This document shows, in pieces, positions 54,891 through 64,000 of a DNA stretch of 64,000 nucleotides; the stretch's first letter is position 1; each line of letters begins with the position of its first letter. The translations under genes and the position numbers were made by a program. The DNA is taken from contig JAJHTX010000004.1 of the NCBI GenBank assembly GCA_032164295.1, positions 2,232,001 through 2,296,000 on the forward strand. Direction: 5' to 3'. Origin of the DNA: Inonotus obliquus. Taxonomy: Eukaryota; Basidiomycota; Agaricomycetes; Hymenochaetales; Hymenochaetaceae. The notes under the pieces were generated by a model. The model searched no databases and was not told the DNA's origin. It saw only the letters and a list, made by a program, of their open reading frames with translations.

Positions 54891-55076
54891 TTACTGGTAG
54901 CGTGAGCAGTAGCCCCTGCGCCGACGATTACTACCACCTAGATTATATCGCGCAATGGACGCGTTACGGCCTTCCCGAACTGCCCGCCCTCCGTCTATCT
55001 GAATCCAATCTCCCGTGAAGTACTCCCGCTCGCCCCCCTCTTCCGCATCTTTTTGTGGCGAGGATCCGTATAACAA
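54891..55076 (-). pseudogene. Remnant of a short-chain dehydrogenase C-terminus
   Basis: The frame contains YFTGDWIQIDGGRAVREG, which resembles the C-terminal strand of classical short-chain dehydrogenases (…TG..I.VDGG…). No upstream Rossmann motif (TGxxxGIG), no catalytic YxxxK and no good start is seen, and the frame runs on for 25 residues past the usual end. It is most likely a degenerate fragment, possibly captured or deleted in place. Confidence 0.4.
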
Positions 55077-55977
55077 AGGCAGGTTGATATGCCAATTTTA
55101 CCTTCAAAACATCGAAGGGGGACAAGATTTTTAAATTTCAAAATTTCAAAGAGTTCCATCTACTCACGGCCTTTCCTTCTTCTTCTTCTCTTGATTAATC
55201 GCGATGCCACTTCTCTTTGTATTCCGTTGTTTGATCAAAGGATGGCTCCCTCGTCCTGCTGACGAGTTAACGACGCTTCGGGTACATGCGTTGTTGTTGA
55301 TGATCAATAGGAAGTTTTAGTACTCCACGAGAAACTTTCACACAATATGAATCGATTTACTATATAAGGTGAATCAAAACTCGTTCCCGACGTTTCTTCA
55401 TTAGAGGAAGATGTGGAGCTACAATACAACAATAGTGGCAAGCGCCTATTCCCTTACGACGCAGATGGTCTTCACTTGGTGGTATGATGCTCTTTCTTCA
55501 GAGAGAAGTTATTGTTTACACGGCAATTGGCGAAGATAATAAATTCGTACAAGTGTTGGAAGTGTAACAGCACAAAATTTCAATCGAGTAAGATATTTGA
55601 ACTGTGATTAGATTGCAGCACAAAGGAATAAATATAATATGGCTACGAGATAGCGATACTACGTATGTATGCGTGGATAGCGGCTAGGCAGTGTAAGAAG
55701 CAAATGGCGCGTTAAATTGCCAGATGCTACTCGCCATTAAGAATAAGGCTACAGTGGATAACGAGATGCGATGAAAGAGAAGGAGAAGAAATGAAGAAAG
55801 AGTATCATGAGTAAAAGCATACATGTTCCCGAGATCCAACGAAATTACCACGAAAGAAAAGGCGAAAAAAGGAAGGAAAAAAGACGAGAGAGAAAAAAAA
55901 AGCGAAAAGAGAAGAGGAAAGATAGCAAAGCGATGACTGAACAGTTTACAAAAATAGATAGTGGTAGTAAACAATAA
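55077..55977. other. Spacer, no supported gene
   Basis: Mixed AT-rich sequence with near-repeats of TTTCAAA (about 55129-55152). The part 55,790-55,960 is purine-rich on the plus strand, as expected for the 3' UTR of the C2H2 regulator. Confidence 0.45.
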
Positions 55978-58084
55978 TTACGATTTAGTCTCTACTACGT
56001 CTTTAGGCTTTTCGTCTTTAGAGGTCCATGGAGCGAGGGATTCGAATCCTTTGTTTCCGTGGTACGAGTCGACTGTACGATGACGTTTTCGCGGTCCCTG
56101 AGGGTTATAACCGTGTGCTTCTACCATGTGCTTATGTCGACGAGCCGGGTCGCTGAACGTTTTGTCGCAGTCGACGTAGCGGCATGGATGGGGTTTTGCA
56201 CCGGTGCTTTAGGAACCGAGTCAATACGAGGTCTGGAGACGAACGTGTAGGGAGGAAGAGATGCTTACTGCCTGTTTACGTGAATCATGAGTGAAACCCT
56301 TTGAGGGAAAGCTTTGCCGCAGTATGGACAAATGTGATCTCTGAAGATCGCAAATGGCAATCAATGAATTTAAACTCAAGTTAGAGACATGCAAACTAAA
56401 AACCCAGGAAGAAAATAAGGACGGACTTGAATTGAAGATGTCTCGTCTCGATGTGGCGTTTTACTAAATGCCGCTTTGCAGTGTAGCCACAATGATCGGT
56501 TACTTCACCGGTGTAACCGACTCTCCAAACACAACGGAATTCGGATTGCTCGTTCGGACCTGAGACGAGCTGAGCGTAATCTTTCCAAGCGTTTTTGTTT
56601 CTCGTGGGATTTGGTAAGGGTGCCAAAGGAGGTGCGACTGACATAGGCATCATTCCAGTTAGTGGACGTGGTGGGAGGTATGACGACGGCTGGGCCATCA
56701 TTTTAATGTGCGGTAATAAAGGAGGGAGAGATTGTGGTGAAGTTGTCGAAGAACGAGCATCGTCGTAGTCGTCCATGAAGTTACCGTGAAGAGGTCTGTA
56801 GGTTTTCACGTCGTGAGGTTCCAAGTATTCCCTGTAGCGCCAATGCATCACACCCGGTGTGTTACCCGTATGGACTGGTAGAGTAGCATTGAGGTGATGT
56901 ATTGGAGGAAGTACGAGTGGCGGACTTGGTGGCGCAGATGACGTACATGAAGGCGAGTAGTGAAGATATGAGGATCGAGGGGAATCGTGGAGATTGCTAG
57001 GGAAAAAAACAGAGCGTCAATCAAGCCACTGTTTCACACGATCGTATCTACCGACCTTGTAGTGCCATATCTCCCTTGCCTGTGACTGTCATACCTATCC
57101 TGCGCAGTCGAATGAACGCGCCATGAGCCAATGCGCGCTAGTCTTTCATTCCGGAGCAAAGGTTTCTCATTGAGATGCAAGTCAAGAGAAGATGAAGATT
57201 TCACGTCTTCTGATGGCCAGCTGTTCCTGTAAATTAGGTTAATAGATGCCCGGCGGTACTTGTATTAAGCAAATGACTCACGCTATCTCGCTCGACGGTG
57301 AAGGAGTTGCGAGTTCAGTGCTGTGCTGTGTGGGCGGACTAGGGCTTGTGCTAGGGGAATGGATGTCGATAATATCCCGATTACCCGGGAAATTTGGTTG
57401 GCGCCTCTCGGTGTCGGAAGAATCTGAGTAGCAAGGGCTACCGCGACTATCAGCACCAATGGACGGGGATTTGTGGGGAACGCGGGAGAAGGAGGTATCT
57501 GCAGACGTTCTGAACATCATGTTAGCGGGAGAAACAGGGAAATCACGGTATCGCTGGCTCACCCTGTGGAAGGACGACTGTTGGCTAATGAATGATCGTC
57601 ATCACTGATGATGAACAAAGATTTAGTCAGAGGATGGAATGCATAGATCGGTGATGGGACATGCTCAGACGGTATTAGTTCATCGATCTCTGACTGCACC
57701 GGGGACATACTCGCTTCCCGGCCCTCAGACATATCGTTCCTCGTCGCGTTAGCCAAGCCCTCGTCGGAAGTGCTAGTATATAATGTACCTGGCCGTCAAG
57801 AACTGTGAGAACAGATAGGACTGGCAAGCTCACCGAGAGGAGAAATTCCCGTTCCCCCACTGCACGCGCGAGGTGAGCGTGGGCGTGGTATGCACATGCC
57901 TAGTATCGCACGGGTTGAAATGCGTGAGCCTCCGGCTATGTGACTAGTTAATATGTGTATGCACGCGACGATGAGGATCGGCGGCTCACGATGTGCAATC
58001 CCGAAGGGATCGATGAAGAGCTTCCTTTCTCTTCAGATTTTGGTCGTCGTCGTCTCTCGCGTAGGGTGAATGTCGCGAAGTCAT
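55978..58084 (-). CDS. C2H2 zinc-finger transcription factor
   Basis: Start MTSRHSPYARDDDDQNLKRK (ATG at 58082-58084); introns join DCTS to GGSRISTRAILGMCIPRPRS, then SPLGTLYTSTSDEGLANATR and MSEGREASMSPVQSEIDELI. A long Ser/Pro-rich middle follows (IHSPSTSPSPPTQHSTELAT; SPPLVLPPIHHLNATLPVHT). Three finger-like units end it: CVWRVGYTGEVTDHCGYTAK with RHLVKRHIETRH; DHICPYCGKAFPQRVSLMIH with VNRHTGAKPHPC, whose HTGAKP linker is completed across an intron; and CRYVDCDKTFSDPARRHKHM with VEAHG. The terminus is KPKDVVETKS. The linker and third finger are canonical; the first is a variant. It probably acts in the nucleus; target genes unknown. Confidence 0.85.
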
Positions 58085-61000
58085 AGTCCAGGAGGAGGCA
58101 GAATGTTACTGTTGCGTTAGAGTACGGGGGCACTTTTTGAGGTGACGGCTGGAGGGTCAAAGGGAACGGGATTGTCTGCTTTATGAAAGGCGGGAGGGGG
58201 GTTATTTAAAAAGAACACATATAGGTGGCGTTGCAAGTATATATTTCCTCCTTTAGTATAACCATCATAAAAGGCGAATCGGCTACGCACGAGCAGATCG
58301 TGAGTTTTTGTTCTGCCGAACCACCCAGCTCACCGCTACCGCGAGTCTTGTGGAGGATCCCGGGCAAGTTTGCTGGATGGTGGTGATGAGTATGTTAAAG
58401 CAAGTTGTGCAGCCGCCGTTTGGATTAATATGGCGCTTCCCCGTCCGTCCTCCGATGCGGAATGGGATAGGTACAAGACAAATGACAGATAGTCGGGTCG
58501 CTCAATGGGTCCTTATTTACTCGATAACTACGTCTGGGCTAGGAACGCACGATGTTCCACAAAAGAGGGCAAGAATGTTCTACAGAAGGTCGGGGTCAAA
58601 GTGTTGAGAAAGGCAAGCTCACCAAACTCCGACCTCTATGTTCCGAGACATAATGTGGGCAAAAGTGTACTTACCTAGTTATTGAATATCAATCTTTAAG
58701 AGACCGTAAAAATCGACTATTGCTGCGTATAGGAGTAGTACACTATAAGCGTAGGAAGATATGCCTGCCAACAGGTAGGCGCCCAGGTTGGCTCCAACGC
58801 GGACTACACGTGTAAAACGTACGTTGAAGTCAATGAGAGTGACTCGTAGGGAGTCAGTTTCAGATGTTGTTAGGAGGTGAGAGTTAGGAGAGGCTTATGA
58901 TAGTCTTGAATACGCCCGGGGAGGCGTGTCTGAACACTGTCGGGCAGCATACTGAGGGATTAGCACGGACCACACACGGGGTAAAGACCGAGCTCGCCGC
59001 TGCTCCGTTTCTCATATATTTGTCAGAGTGAATGCTTCCCTTTTAGGGCAAACACCGCCACAAGCCTAGCACTTCTTCGAAACCTTAGGCCCAAACTAAC
59101 AACTCTCTTCTTCCACCACACCTTCTTTGCCCTCCCTTTGCGGGTTCTGCTCAGTCACACAACAACTCTTCTTCACTTCAATAGACTCTTGTGCTGTGCG
59201 TTCAATACTACATCCCGCTTAATTATCCAGGTTTTCTCATCAACAACGTTTCTTTCTCTCCTAGTAATGAGGCACAGAGATCGGAAACAGTGGTGATGCA
59301 CTATCCTTGTTTACGTTACGATACCCAGGAGATTGGCGAAGTGCAATGTGCGTTTGAGGAATAGGTAACCACGAAGGTTTTATTTTATTTATTTGCCATC
59401 CAGGCTCATCCAAGGCATTGGATATCATCTCCGAGTACCGCACTTATCAACGGATTAGTGATGTGCTGTGTCTTCTCTTTGTCATACTCCGGTCCGCACG
59501 TAGGAACCATGTGGCAAAGGGTTGATGTGCAGAAGTGTATTAAAAGGCCAAAGAGAGGTATTAGGAACTTAATTGCGGCCCATGCGTGAGCATAACGCTC
59601 CGAGGAGCACCAACCCTGACTCTGGTGCTTTAGCTCTATGAATGAACTCATTCAAAGCCGGGCGTCTATCAGCTGTGGGTCCACCGTATCTCAATCAAGC
59701 CAACTGCATCGAGGTAATCGAGATATCAACTACTTTCCTTTTGTCCCGACCTCTCTCAACTAACCAATAACCCACAAAGCTCGGGCGTCTTTTGCAGGTG
59801 CAATGATAGGCGCTAGTACTTCACTGGAATTGTAAAATCGTCTGTCTTATCACACAAAGCGTAAGTTTCGGAAGTTCTATTGATGATCAACCAGTGGGCA
59901 GTGCTTTGGCCTTGGAAGTTTACGAGTCATTCAAACCAAAGCGCCTCGAGGTGGAAACAAAAGCAGGCCATCGGGTACCATTTAACTTATATGGTGAATC
60001 GATAGCAAGAATATCCTTGCGCTGCTTACTGCGATGACCGGACGATGTGATAGATACCAATAATCGAGTCAATTCAATTCAGAGTCATCAACAAAACGGC
60101 ACTTCTCGTGATATACAAGAGCTCATCGTGACTTCCATCGCGGGCGTCTATCAAGAGTTTATCCCCCAGACGGACGGATTCCCCGATCCCCCGATTCGCC
60201 GGCTTTAGTGCAAAAGAAATTAGTACTTAAACCCGGGAAAAGATGTATTTCCGCGTCCAATAAGATGTACTCAGGCGAGAAGATTCGTAGAAAGAAGGTT
60301 CGTCGTCCCTGAAAGTCGGTTTCTAGTAATTTTCATCGCCAACCAAGGCGAGTGCTTCAGATTGAAGTATCTACAGAGGTTGCATCCAGGAGGATAAACT
60401 TATTCTTCTACCAAGGTCACAAGCATTGCCCCGTGTTCCGTGATTTCAAAAAGCACATCAAACGAGAGCCCTTTATACAAACATGTCTCGGCAACTCACT
60501 GTAGAACGTAAAGGCCCAGGCGTGGAATTCTAGTGCTTTGAGAACGAACAATTGGACATTATATGAAAGCCGTATTCGTGTAGTTTTTCGGATCCAGTTG
60601 AAATCTCCGAATACTTGGCAACAGTACATGCGCCGTTAACCGGCCGGAGGGACGGTCAAGCTGGTCATAGCCGCATATTTGGTGATAATCTTTTTCTCAA
60701 CAACGATAAAAAGGAATGATGTGCGTGATAGGGATTCTCTCGAAAACCCTATGCGGGGAATTGTCGGTGCCGATTATAACACCCGCCGATCGTAGTAGGG
60801 AGACCGAAAGACGTCTCCTGGTATAGCAATAATACCCATGTTTCAGACATGGATTTCACAGACTTCACAACCGATCCAAAGATAGGAACACCGCGTGGCA
60901 CCACAGATCAGGAGCAATAGCTAATCAAGTGTTTGGCTGCCTGATTCGTGCGCCACTGGACTTCCCTGTTCATCAGAGTTGATGAAAGCGTCCTGATGGG

Positions 61001-61346
61001 TCATCAGTTACGGCAGCGCATCAACAACAGCTCCAGCAACACTCACAAGCACTGCAGGACCAGAAGAACCAAGAGTACAACATTGGCAAGCTAAATGTTC
61101 ATCAATGTAATTCACATTGATTGAAGAAGTGAGGGGGGGGGGGGGGGGGGGGCGCCGCTAGCCTTGCCATTGGTAATAGAGAGATCGCTACGCGGCAGCA
61201 TATTGCTTCATGGATAAAAGTCACATTTCACAGCGAGTTTTTCCGCAGCTCGGGATTGTGGCGTGAAAAAATGTGTAGCGAAAGTTAGTTTGGGCAAAAC
61301 GGGGTCTTGAGCTTTGTTGCCGAGATCCCCAGTAGCCCCCAGATTC
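58085..61346. other. Gene-poor stretch
   Basis: About 3.3 kb without a supported gene. Short frames occur at 58308-58607 (plus) and 59406-59651 (minus) but show no domain and are probably chance. A pyrimidine-rich segment at 59,090-59,260 looks like a promoter or leader without a following gene. A Gln/His-rich frame lies near 61,010-61,110. A run of about 20 G lies near 61,131-61,152. Confidence 0.5.
61132..61152. repeat. Poly-G homopolymer
   Basis: About 20 consecutive G residues follow GAAGTGA. Such long runs are rare in fungal DNA and often mark sequencing or assembly uncertainty; the true length may differ. Confidence 0.85.
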
Positions 61347-61751
61347 TCAGAGATATGTGGTAAATGTTAGTGCCGCATTCCTTCGAAACAGCACGTACGC
61401 GTCAGCAATGTAATGGACTACATTCAGCGCCCTCCTGGAGAAGCCGGGTATAGACTTCATCACAAGTTCATTTTGCTTGAATAGCCCCATATACATGCAA
61501 GTTCTATCCAATTCATTACAACGCTGCAATGGGCATATATTCATCGCACTTACGGGGTAATCCGAAATAGCAATGCGAAGTGTCAGAAGTGAAGAAAGGA
61601 AGATGATCGCACATACGGGTTGGGAACGTCCGGTCATTTTCGAATTGAGGTCCGGTGTGCAATCGTAATAGAAGTTGAGAAAGCAAAGCCCGTCCGACTT
61701 CTCCGCCCGTTCCGCTGGTTGGCGTGGCATCTGCTCTGTTGAAAGTATCAA
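61347..61751 (-). other. Open frame of uncertain status
   Basis: The frame stays open for over 130 codons and extends upstream to about 61810 through AWLSNIWFDYRILWEGASRV. Inside are plausible splice donors (GTATGTGCG, GTAAGTGCG), and a second frame over the same DNA, MGRRVKGRFDTFNRADATPT, also looks coding-like. No family recognised. It could be exons of a lineage-specific gene or a decayed one. Confidence 0.25.
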
Positions 61752-62145
61752 ACCGACCCTTGACGCGCCTTCCCATAGTATGCGGTAATCAAACCAAATG
61801 TTGGATAGCCATGCTACCTGTTAGCATATAGCGATATGTCCGAAAAGGCTATTGCGAAATCCTCGAGAACTAGAGACAAGCGAGGTCGGCTGTAAAGCTC
61901 GGTGGTAATCTGGCCCCATCTTGGGAAGGATCTGCAGGCTATCAGATCGTTTTATTAACGCATACACGAGTAGAAAACAAGAGGTCAGCTTGATCAAAAT
62001 GCACGGTAGAAATACACAATGTCTTATAACAAATACGTTTAACTAGCGAGTAGGTATGTAAGCACGGTGCCGAGGGTGTTTCCGAAGTGCGGAATACGCC
62101 GTACTCACTATAACTGATCCGAGGGGCAGGCAATAGGTAAGGACT

Positions 62146-62955
62146 TCAGAAGTCCTGATTAAATATGTTTTTCCCGTCCGAGCTCGGAACAAGAGTTCCT
62201 TCCCCACATGCAGCGGCATCCGAGGAGGACAGACAAGGTTCTGTGGCACGAATGGGTGCGGAGAAAGGATCAGGAGGACGACGTGCACGTGCAGTTTTTT
62301 TGAGCGGTCTAATAGGCCTGCTCGGGCTATGATATGAATCGGTTTCTGTAATGATCGTGACATCCTCGTCGTCGGACGCCACTTCCATGCCCACGCCGCT
62401 TGAAACTTCATCTTCTACACTGATGGTGGCTACGGGAGATTCATCCTCAGGATCATCCCGTAAGTTGGCCTCCGCATACCCGCGTTTCCTCGGAGATGGA
62501 GATGGAGATGCAATGTTCTTGGAATGTACAGGTGAAGAGAAGACGTCATTAAGTGTGTCGTTCGCCGAACGAAAGATGTGCGTGGTTTGAGGCGACACTG
62601 TCGCGCTGGTCGGCTTCACGGGTGAAGAAAATGGTGTTGGAGTAACAGAGTGTATACCACCGAAACGCTGAGTCGTGTAGCCCTCGTTAACACCTGAGAA
62701 CGCGATAAGACGCGTCAAAAGTGCATGTCAGTCGAAAAAAAGTATATTCACTCTTTCTGACGCGTGAGCCGAGATTCTGGAGACGCGCTGTGAGGTTGTC
62801 TGAAACGCTAGTGATGAGACGCGTCTGGTCAGAGTGGAGACACCTGATATCACGACATATACACACAAGTTACCATAAGTTATCCGTGGTGCATGAAGCG
62901 TAGTATGGATGTCCTCGGTTAGAACACGTTTCGTCGGTGTTGCAGGCTCAGACAT
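62146..62955 (-). CDS. Serine/proline-rich hypothetical protein
   Basis: I do not recognise it. Start MSEPATPTKRVLTEDIHTTL (ATG at 62953-62955), then HAPRITYGNL; the next exon contains TRLITSVSDNLTARLQNLGS with RVRKS, coiled-coil-like; the last exon gives VNEGYTTQRFGGIHSVTPTP and many S/T-P sites (FSSPVK, SPSPSPRKRGY), an acidic segment (SVEDEVSSGVGMEVASDDED) and PLKKTARARRPPDPFSAP. It ends KNIFNQDF. SP/TP sites next to basic residues suggest CDK-type phosphorylation of a nuclear protein; that is inference. The first intron is short (about 38 nt in my reading) and its edges are uncertain. Confidence 0.6.
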
Positions 62956-63672
62956 CGTTGTGCATGCTAATGTCTGAAGTGATGGACGCGACGGTGTCAC
63001 AGTTGACCAGGTGTCTGATTAGCATACCAAAAATAGGTTCGGAGTTTAAACTTGAAGACGGATTCTAATATTTCATTCGTGGGCGGACAAATATTGACCG
63101 ACACTAACTCGACGTTACTGCAAGGCACCCTCTATAGCGTTGCCCGCTTGCATGTCTTGTATCCCCTGAAGCTTGATTTTGAGATTGTACTGATGCTTCA
63201 TGCGTGGTGGGTATTGGAATTCTTCTTGACGAATCTGTTTGAGGCATACGTTGACGCTCCGGCCTACTTGATGTTGACGCACAAGCAAAATGCATTTGAG
63301 ATCACTCGATCCGTTCTTCATACACCAGAAGAGGAGCCCGAAGAAAGGAGATTTCACTAAGATCCTTGACCATTGAAGGAGATATCGAGGATATTGGGGA
63401 TAGTTCCGTCATTTTGGTGGTTCTTCATTCTTGAATCTTGAGTCCGTGCCGTGCATATGAACTTGCGCTTCGAGCGAATAGTTGGCATCATTGCTGGTAG
63501 TAGTGGTAGAGTTGAATGATGAAATGAAACGCTCAAATTGAATTTCTGTGACTGTGAGAAATGAGGGTGAGACATGCTATATAGCATAGCACGTGATGCA
63601 GCGCCGTGAGATTTTGGAGGTGATGAAGAGGTGGTACCCAACGACCTTCCCCTACTATCCTATACCGTCAAA
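62956..63672. promoter_or_regulatory. Divergent upstream region of the hypothetical gene and uL29
   Basis: Frames on both strands (for example 63052-63360 plus, 63357-63641 minus) lack recognisable domains. The right part is the expected promoter of a ribosomal protein gene. Confidence 0.4.
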
Positions 63673-64000
63673 ATGCCGGGAAAAGTCAAGGCGTACGAGC
63701 TCCAGTCGAAGTGTGTATAAAGAGGTCGGGACTGGAAGGGATAAATTGCTGATTCCGGATCCACAGATCGAAGAATGACTTGGCGAAGCAGCTCACAGAA
63801 CTGAAGACAGAATTGCTGTCTCTTCGTGTACAGAAGATTGCGGGCGGTTCAGCGTCGAAGTTGACGAAGATGTGCGTCGTGTCAACACTTAGTATGCTCG
63901 CAGGTGCTGATGATGACCTCCGTTTAGCAATGCTGTCCGCAAGTCTATTGCTCGAGTTCTAACGGTCACCAACGCCAAGCAACGACAACACCTGCGCGAG
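63673..64000 (+). CDS. rpl35: 60S ribosomal protein L35 (uL29), 3' end beyond window
   Basis: uL29 sits at the peptide exit site of the large subunit. Exon 1 (63673-63710) reads [12 protein letters not shown] and splits a lysine codon; exon 2 (63767-63871) gives [35 protein letters not shown] and splits an isoleucine codon; exon 3 (from 63928) gives [24 protein letters not shown] and continues past the edge. All splice sites are GT-AG. About 40 residues of the C-terminus are expected outside the window. Confidence 0.95.

Noticed and set aside
58308..58607. Plus-strand 99-codon frame near the C2H2 gene promoter
   Set aside because: The composition is not protein-like and there is no recognisable motif; it lies upstream of the divergent C2H2 gene.
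63052..63641. Frames on both strands upstream of RPL35
   Set aside because: Overlapping frames on opposite strands with no domain; the interval is better explained as promoter.

Overview
The window is nuclear DNA from a filamentous basidiomycete, most likely an agaricomycete. The evidence is dense protein genes on both strands, interrupted by many 45-65 nt GT-AG introns (and a few GC-AG ones), short intergenic gaps, divergent promoter pairs, and a Zn2Cys6 regulator with the layout typical of mushroom-forming fungi. No bacterial operons, tRNA or rRNA genes, CRISPR arrays or intact transposons were found. All exon joins were made by eye from splice signals and reading-frame continuity. CDS coordinates run from start codon to stop codon and include introns.

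Layout. 0-14 kb: the 3' end of a proline/serine-rich gene built from repeated exon modules; a PUB-domain protein diverging from a fructosamine/ketosamine-kinase-like gene; a Tgl-type patatin triacylglycerol lipase; a BRD8/Bdc1-like bromodomain protein diverging from the mRNA 3'-end factor CstF64/Rna15; a small acidic protein. 14-31 kb: the RING-H2 cullin subunit Rbx1; a poorly coding 2.5 kb stretch; a Rab GTPase with a large insertion; ribosomal protein eS7; an alpha/beta hydrolase with an altered nucleophile elbow; a mitochondrial PPR-like protein; an AMMECR1-family protein; ribosomal protein uL3 diverging from a conserved coiled-coil protein. 32-46 kb: a Kha1-type K+/H+ antiporter; HIS6 diverging from a Zn2Cys6 transcription factor; a membrane-anchored alpha/beta hydrolase diverging from the Pol I factor RRN3. 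46-58 kb: a secreted protein; OST1; mitochondrial uL22m diverging from YOS1; a GILT-like thiol reductase; a Cid2/MIX23 homologue; a possible mitochondrial protein; a decayed short-chain dehydrogenase remnant; a C2H2 zinc-finger regulator. 58-62 kb: a gene-poor stretch with a G homopolymer. 62-64 kb: a serine-rich hypothetical gene and the 5' part of ribosomal protein uL29 (RPL35), cut by the window edge.

The genes do not form one pathway. They are mostly housekeeping functions: ribosome biogenesis and translation (eS7, uL3, uL29, uL22m, RRN3), mRNA processing (CstF64), secretory pathway (Rab, OST1, YOS1), lipid turnover (Tgl lipase) and ion homeostasis (Kha1). The most unusual observations are the 174-bp exon-plus-intron tandem unit in the first gene, the roughly 155-residue insertion between the G4 and G5 motifs of the Rab, an RPL3 start spread over three exons including a 10-nt micro-exon, three independent GC-AG introns, an alpha/beta hydrolase with an eroded nucleophile elbow and a GILT protein without the usual CXXC. 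I found no convincing new multi-gene system.
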